Assembly: GCA_019911985.1 (NCBI GenBank)
Contig: JAIOJO010000533.1
Location: forward strand, 1-7,958
Direction of reading: 5' to 3'
DNA from: Sulfuricellaceae bacterium
Lineage (GTDB): Bacteria; Pseudomonadota; Gammaproteobacteria; Burkholderiales; UBA9220
DNA: 7,958 nt
Shown piece after piece: positions 6,448 to 7,958 of the stretch (position 1 is its first letter; every line of letters starts with the position of its first letter). The notes beneath the pieces are model-generated. The model saw only the letters and a program-made list of their open reading frames with translations. It had not been told where the DNA came from and ran no database searches. Both the position numbers and the translations under genes were made by a program.

Positions 6448-6482
6448 TTTGTGAGACGCGTTTCCGAAAACGCTGCCACAAA
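6448..6482 (+). other. Two-segment hairpin at the predicted 5' end of the transporter mRNA
   Basis: TTTGTG (6448-6453) can pair with CACAAA (6477-6482), and inside that GCGTTT (6458-6463) pairs perfectly with AAACGC (6468-6473) around a CCGA tetraloop; AGAC and TGC form an internal loop. It starts within a few bases of the predicted transcription start and ends 8 nt before the ribosome binding site. It may stabilise the transcript or tune translation, or, as DNA, serve as an operator. Thermodynamic stability was not calculated. Confidence 0.4.
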
Positions 6483-6499
6483 CCCTCATGGAGAGCTGG

Positions 6500-6991
6500 A
6501 TGGAGCTATTCAAAAAAACCCTTAATCCTGTTGCGGCGCTGGCGATCATCGCCGTCCTCGATATCTTCCTTTTTTTGACCATCGGCGCCTGGACCGTCGG
6601 CGGCGGCGAAACCATGATGACCGGGATCATCGCCAGATTCTTCATGGGCGATACCCTTAATCGTATCCCCTTCTGGAATATCGCGTTCCCGCCCGACCCC
6701 TACTACTGGAAGATATACATCAGCCTGGGAATGGTGTTCGGCGCCTTCGTCGGCGCTGTGCTCAGCAAGGAATTCTGCTGGCGCATGCCGCACCGCTTGA
6801 CGGAATGGGTGATGATCACCTTCGGCGGGCTACTTATGGGGATCGGCATCAGGCTCGCGTTTGTTTGTAATGTGAGCACCTTCTTCGGCCTCACGCCGGA
6901 GATGAACCTGGGCGGTTACCTGGCGGTGAGCGGCATCCTGGCCGGCACCTGGGTTGGCACTTGGATTTACAAGAAATCTTTGGAGGGATGA
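6500..6991 (+). CDS. YeeE/YedE-type sulfur transporter half-protein (first subunit, PmpA-like)
   Basis: 163 residues with about four hydrophobic segments (11-33, 70-90, 104-122, 136-156), hence an inner-membrane protein. GGLLMGIGIRLAFVCNVSTF (109-128) is the hallmark repeat of the YeeE/YedE family, with the conserved cysteine C123 in a CN motif. Full-length family members such as the thiosulfate importer TsuA are about twice this length, so this is one half and should pair with the next gene product to form the pore. I start it at the second ATG (6500) because GGAGAG (6490-6495) is correctly placed before it; ATG 6488, four residues upstream, has no ribosome binding site. It is the first gene after the sigma-54 promoter. 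The substrate is probably thiosulfate or a related sulfur compound, inferred from the family. Confidence 0.85.
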   Translation: MELFKKTLNPVAALAIIAVLDIFLFLTIGAWTVGGGETMMTGIIARFFMGDTLNRIPFWNIAFPPDPYYWKIYISLGMVFGAFVGAVLSKEFCWRMPHRLTEWVMITFGGLLMGIGIRLAFVCNVSTFFGLTPEMNLGGYLAVSGILAGTWVGTWIYKKSLEG

Positions 6992-6992
6992 G

Positions 6993-7688
6993 ATGACACC
7001 TATAGCGGAATGCCTGGCGGCGTTTATTTTCGGCACCACGGTCGGCCTGCTGGTGCAGCGTTCGCGTTACTGCAACGTGGCGGCGCTGCGGGACGCCATG
7101 CTGTTCAAGACTTACCGCAATACCAAAGCCATGTTGGTGGCGATGATGATCATGACGGTGGGGTTCACTGCCTTCATCACCGTCGGTGCGGGCAAGCCCA
7201 TGCATTTCGACGTGGGCTTGAATACCTTTATCGGGTTGTTTTTGTTCGGTCTCGGCATGGTGCTGGCCGGCGCCTGCACCGTTTCCACCTGGGTACGGGC
7301 TGGAGAGGGAAACATCGGCGCAGTCTGGGCACTATTGTTCACCTTTATCGGCATGTTCCTGTTTTCCCTGGTCTGGTCCTTCGACTACTGGCCACCCGCA
7401 CCCCAGACCATGAGCGGCTCGGCCAATCTGGCGGGGCTTCAGTTCGGTTTTGCCAATGCGGCGACCCTGCAGAGCAAGACCGGCATTCCGGCGATCGTAT
7501 TCGGCGCGGTACAGACACTGGTCCTATATGGTATTTACCGGGCGATCCTGAAACGGGAGCGTGCGGAGGCGCCGGCGCCACAGGCCGAGGCTAGGGAATC
7601 GGCCGCCTGCGACGCTTGGGCCGACCAGCCAGCGGAACCCGTTGTGCCAGGCGCCAGGGCAAGCGCCATAGTCGATCACCCGGTGTAG
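6993..7688 (+). CDS. YeeE/YedE-type sulfur transporter half-protein (second subunit, PmpB-like)
   Basis: 231 residues with about five hydrophobic segments (5-22, 46-65, 76-95, 107-130, 165-183). RSRYCNVAALRDAMLF (23-38) and GLGMVLAGACTVSTWVRAGEGN (86-107) are YeeE/YedE signatures; C27 and C95 are the cysteines that in TsuA-like transporters are thought to hand thiosulfate through the membrane. The C-terminal tail (about 188-231) is hydrophilic, rich in alanine, proline and glutamate, and carries C206; its role is unknown. GGAGG (6982-6986) lies 6 nt before ATG 6993, inside the end of the preceding gene, and only 1 nt separates the two genes, so they are surely co-translated and probably form a heterodimeric channel. 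In-frame codons upstream of 6993 overlap the previous gene and are not needed. Confidence 0.87.
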   Translation: MTPIAECLAAFIFGTTVGLLVQRSRYCNVAALRDAMLFKTYRNTKAMLVAMMIMTVGFTAFITVGAGKPMHFDVGLNTFIGLFLFGLGMVLAGACTVSTWVRAGEGNIGAVWALLFTFIGMFLFSLVWSFDYWPPAPQTMSGSANLAGLQFGFANAATLQSKTGIPAIVFGAVQTLVLYGIYRAILKRERAEAPAPQAEARESAACDAWADQPAEPVVPGARASAIVDHPV

Positions 7689-7717
7689 CAGGATTAAAAA
7701 ACCAAGGAGCAAATACG

Positions 7718-7958
7718 ATGGGATTTTTCAGCAGAAAGACCGAAGCAGCGCCGGCTACGGGCCAGGCGACCGAGGCCCAGTTGCCGGACGGGACGAAGAT
7801 TGAGGTTAAGCAGCAAATCAACTGTTTGGGCGACTCCTGCCCGCGCCCTCAACTGATGACGAAGAAAGCGCTCTCAACGGCGGCTCCGGGCGATGTTTTT
7901 GCGGTCTTGATCGACAACGCCACGTCCGTAGAAGCCATTCCGCCCATGATGAAGGACC
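7718..7958 (+). CDS. TusA-family sulfur carrier protein (3' end outside window)
   Basis: 80 residues are visible and the frame is open at the right edge. A polar, alanine-rich N-terminal extension of about 30 residues precedes a TusA/SirA-like domain with the CPxP motif (C41-P-R-P44), whose cysteine carries persulfide sulfur in this family. A second cysteine, C36, five residues earlier (CLGDSC), is an extra potential redox or sulfur-binding residue. E. coli TusA is about 80 residues, and its CPxP lies about 20 residues from the start, so this protein is longer at the N-terminus. AAGGAG (7704-7709) is a strong ribosome binding site 8 nt before ATG 7718. It lies 29 nt after the YeeE-type pair; YeeE/YedE transporters are typically linked or fused to TusA-like domains that accept the imported sulfur. 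No signal peptide is visible, so it should act at the cytoplasmic face. Confidence 0.87.
   Translation, partial: MGFFSRKTEAAPATGQATEAQLPDGTKIEVKQQINCLGDSCPRPQLMTKKALSTAAPGDVFAVLIDNATSVEAIPPMMKD

Noticed and set aside
1..7958. CRISPR array, tRNA or rRNA genes
   Set aside because: No regularly spaced repeats and no cloverleaf or ribosomal RNA sequence was recognised on reading both strands.

Overview
The window looks like the chromosome of a GC-rich Gram-negative bacterium, most likely a gammaproteobacterium. The evidence is a divergent gene that fits lptD, an amgK-murU cell-wall recycling pair, a pepP remnant and an NtrC-type/sigma-54 regulatory circuit. I cannot fix the genus. A sulfur-metabolising or methanotrophic gammaproteobacterium would fit, but that is only an impression.

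Left part (1-1991): the 5' end of a probable lptD reads leftward out of the window. Diverging from it across a ~120 bp shared promoter region are amgK (TTG start) and murU, separated by 2 nt. Together they convert recycled MurNAc to UDP-MurNAc.

Middle scar (1992-2654): a decayed fragment of pepP (Xaa-Pro aminopeptidase) has lost an internal block, carries a 20-bp tandem duplication that shifts its frame, and ends abruptly where a sequence resembling an insertion-sequence end begins. About 370 bp follow in which I see no gene.

Right part (2655-7958) is the interesting unit. It starts with three tightly packed genes: a secreted PhnD-family substrate-binding protein, a membrane histidine kinase with an extracytoplasmic sensor region (ATGA overlap), and an NtrC-family sigma-54 activator (2 nt gap). 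Next comes a 150-bp regulatory region with a 17-bp inverted repeat (6-bp arms, 5-bp spacer), a good IHF-like site, a perfect -24/-12 sigma-54 promoter, and a two-segment hairpin at the predicted mRNA 5' end. It leads into an operon of two half-length YeeE/YedE-type membrane proteins and a TusA-like protein with a CPxP motif, cut by the window edge.

The simplest reading is a three-component sensory system: the binding protein detects a small anion, probably a sulfur oxyanion such as thiosulfate or tetrathionate; the kinase relays the signal; and the sigma-54 activator turns on a split YeeE-type sulfur importer and its TusA-like sulfur carrier. The promoter and motifs are visible in the sequence. 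The ligand and the regulatory link are inference.
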